From assembly GCF_020554845.1 (NCBI RefSeq), contig NZ_JAJCIA010000008.1:59515-123514 (forward strand): a stretch of 64,000 bases of DNA, in the 5' to 3' direction. This DNA is from Blautia faecis (GTDB taxonomy: Bacteria > Bacillota > Clostridia > Lachnospirales > Lachnospiraceae). The notes beneath the pieces are model-generated. The model worked only from the letters and a program-made list of their open reading frames with translations, had not been told where the DNA came from and did no database searches. Of the stretch, positions 63,841 to 64,000 are shown piece by piece (within the stretch, counting starts at the first letter, position 1; each line of letters starts with the position of its first letter). Made by a program: the position numbers and the translations under genes.

Positions 63841-63916
63841 ATAAAACGTGATTTTTGTGTTAAGATAGTAATGAAAAACGTGAGAAAATTGCGAATAAAA
63901 GCTTATAAAACGTGAT
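63841..63916 (+). promoter_or_regulatory. Three ACGTGA boxes at exact 32-bp spacing
   Basis: ATAAAACGTGAT (63841-63852), GAAAAACGTGAG (63873-63884) and ATAAAACGTGAT (63905-63916). Spacing start to start is 32 bases both times, about three helical turns, so a cooperatively bound regulator is possible. They precede a candidate start codon at 63941. Nothing else is visible in the 63704-63840 stretch. Confidence 0.5.
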
Positions 63917-63940
63917 GACTTTTCTTGAAGGGGTGAGACT

Positions 63941-64000
63941 ATGTATTTTAGGACGATAAGCGGGAATCCTCGGCAATTCAATTACCGAGATGAAAGCGTA
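63941..64000 (+). CDS. Unidentified gene start (partial)
   Basis: The ATG at 63941 follows GAAGGGG by 7 bases and reads MYFRTISGNPRQFNYRDESV up to the window edge without a stop. It is too short to identify. The upstream ACGTGA repeats and a ribosome site argue for a real gene. Confidence 0.4.
   Translation, partial: MYFRTISGNPRQFNYRDESV

Overview
The window looks like chromosomal DNA from a plant-glycan-degrading gut Firmicute of the Lachnospiraceae (Blautia/Dorea/Ruminococcus-like). Supporting signs are moderate GC, strong AGGAGG ribosome sites, YesM/YesN and LacI/GntR control of MalFG-type sugar transporters without a local ATPase, a T-box before ileS, and a CIRCE/HrcA-type heat-shock operator. 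The genus call is inference. Coordinates of start codons were refined from ribosome sites where possible.

Region 1 (1-32900) is a glycan utilisation locus. A partial LacI regulator diverges from an isomerase / split transketolase / FGGY kinase set, followed by an SGNH acetylesterase-like protein and an Asp/Glu-racemase-like protein. Then come a first ABC importer (binding protein plus two permeases), a GH42, a GntR regulator, a GH127, a DUF1537 acid-sugar kinase, a DUF849 (BKACE) enzyme and a GH78 rhamnosidase. A YesM/YesN two-component pair precedes a second importer, an alpha/alpha-barrel hydrolase, a GH43 and a DUF5060/DUF4038 apiosidase-like enzyme. The set fits debranching of pectin-like or apiose/arabinose/rhamnose-bearing plant glycans. 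The isomerase, FGGY kinase, split transketolase and apiosidase-like combination resembles a D-apiose route (inference).

Region 2 (33000-44300) holds a MATE transporter, a GGDEF/EAL protein, FeoA, a fused DUF134-NifX protein, a divergent two-gene SufC/short-SufB pair and a 1371-residue repeat-rich secreted protein.

Region 3 (44300-48700) is an accessory scar: a TnpV remnant, a DUF1016 nuclease, an in-frame RepA/ParM/TcpC chimera and a truncated HxlR gene. It lies between two near-identical 45-bp copies of the hsp20 promoter/CIRCE segment. An intact hsp20 follows.

Region 4 (48700-64000) is mostly housekeeping: an exonuclease, a secreted Ig-like protein, a D,D-carboxypeptidase, T-box-ileS, glgP, an AAA-ATPase-like/DUF1703 protein, a PIG-L deacetylase, a second GH42 and the start of an unidentified gene.

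Two dispersed small repeat families occur in the window: a 164-bp MITE-like element with about 30-bp terminal inverted repeats plus three fragments, and a 61-65-bp palindromic repeat in three copies. No tRNA, rRNA or CRISPR array was recognised.
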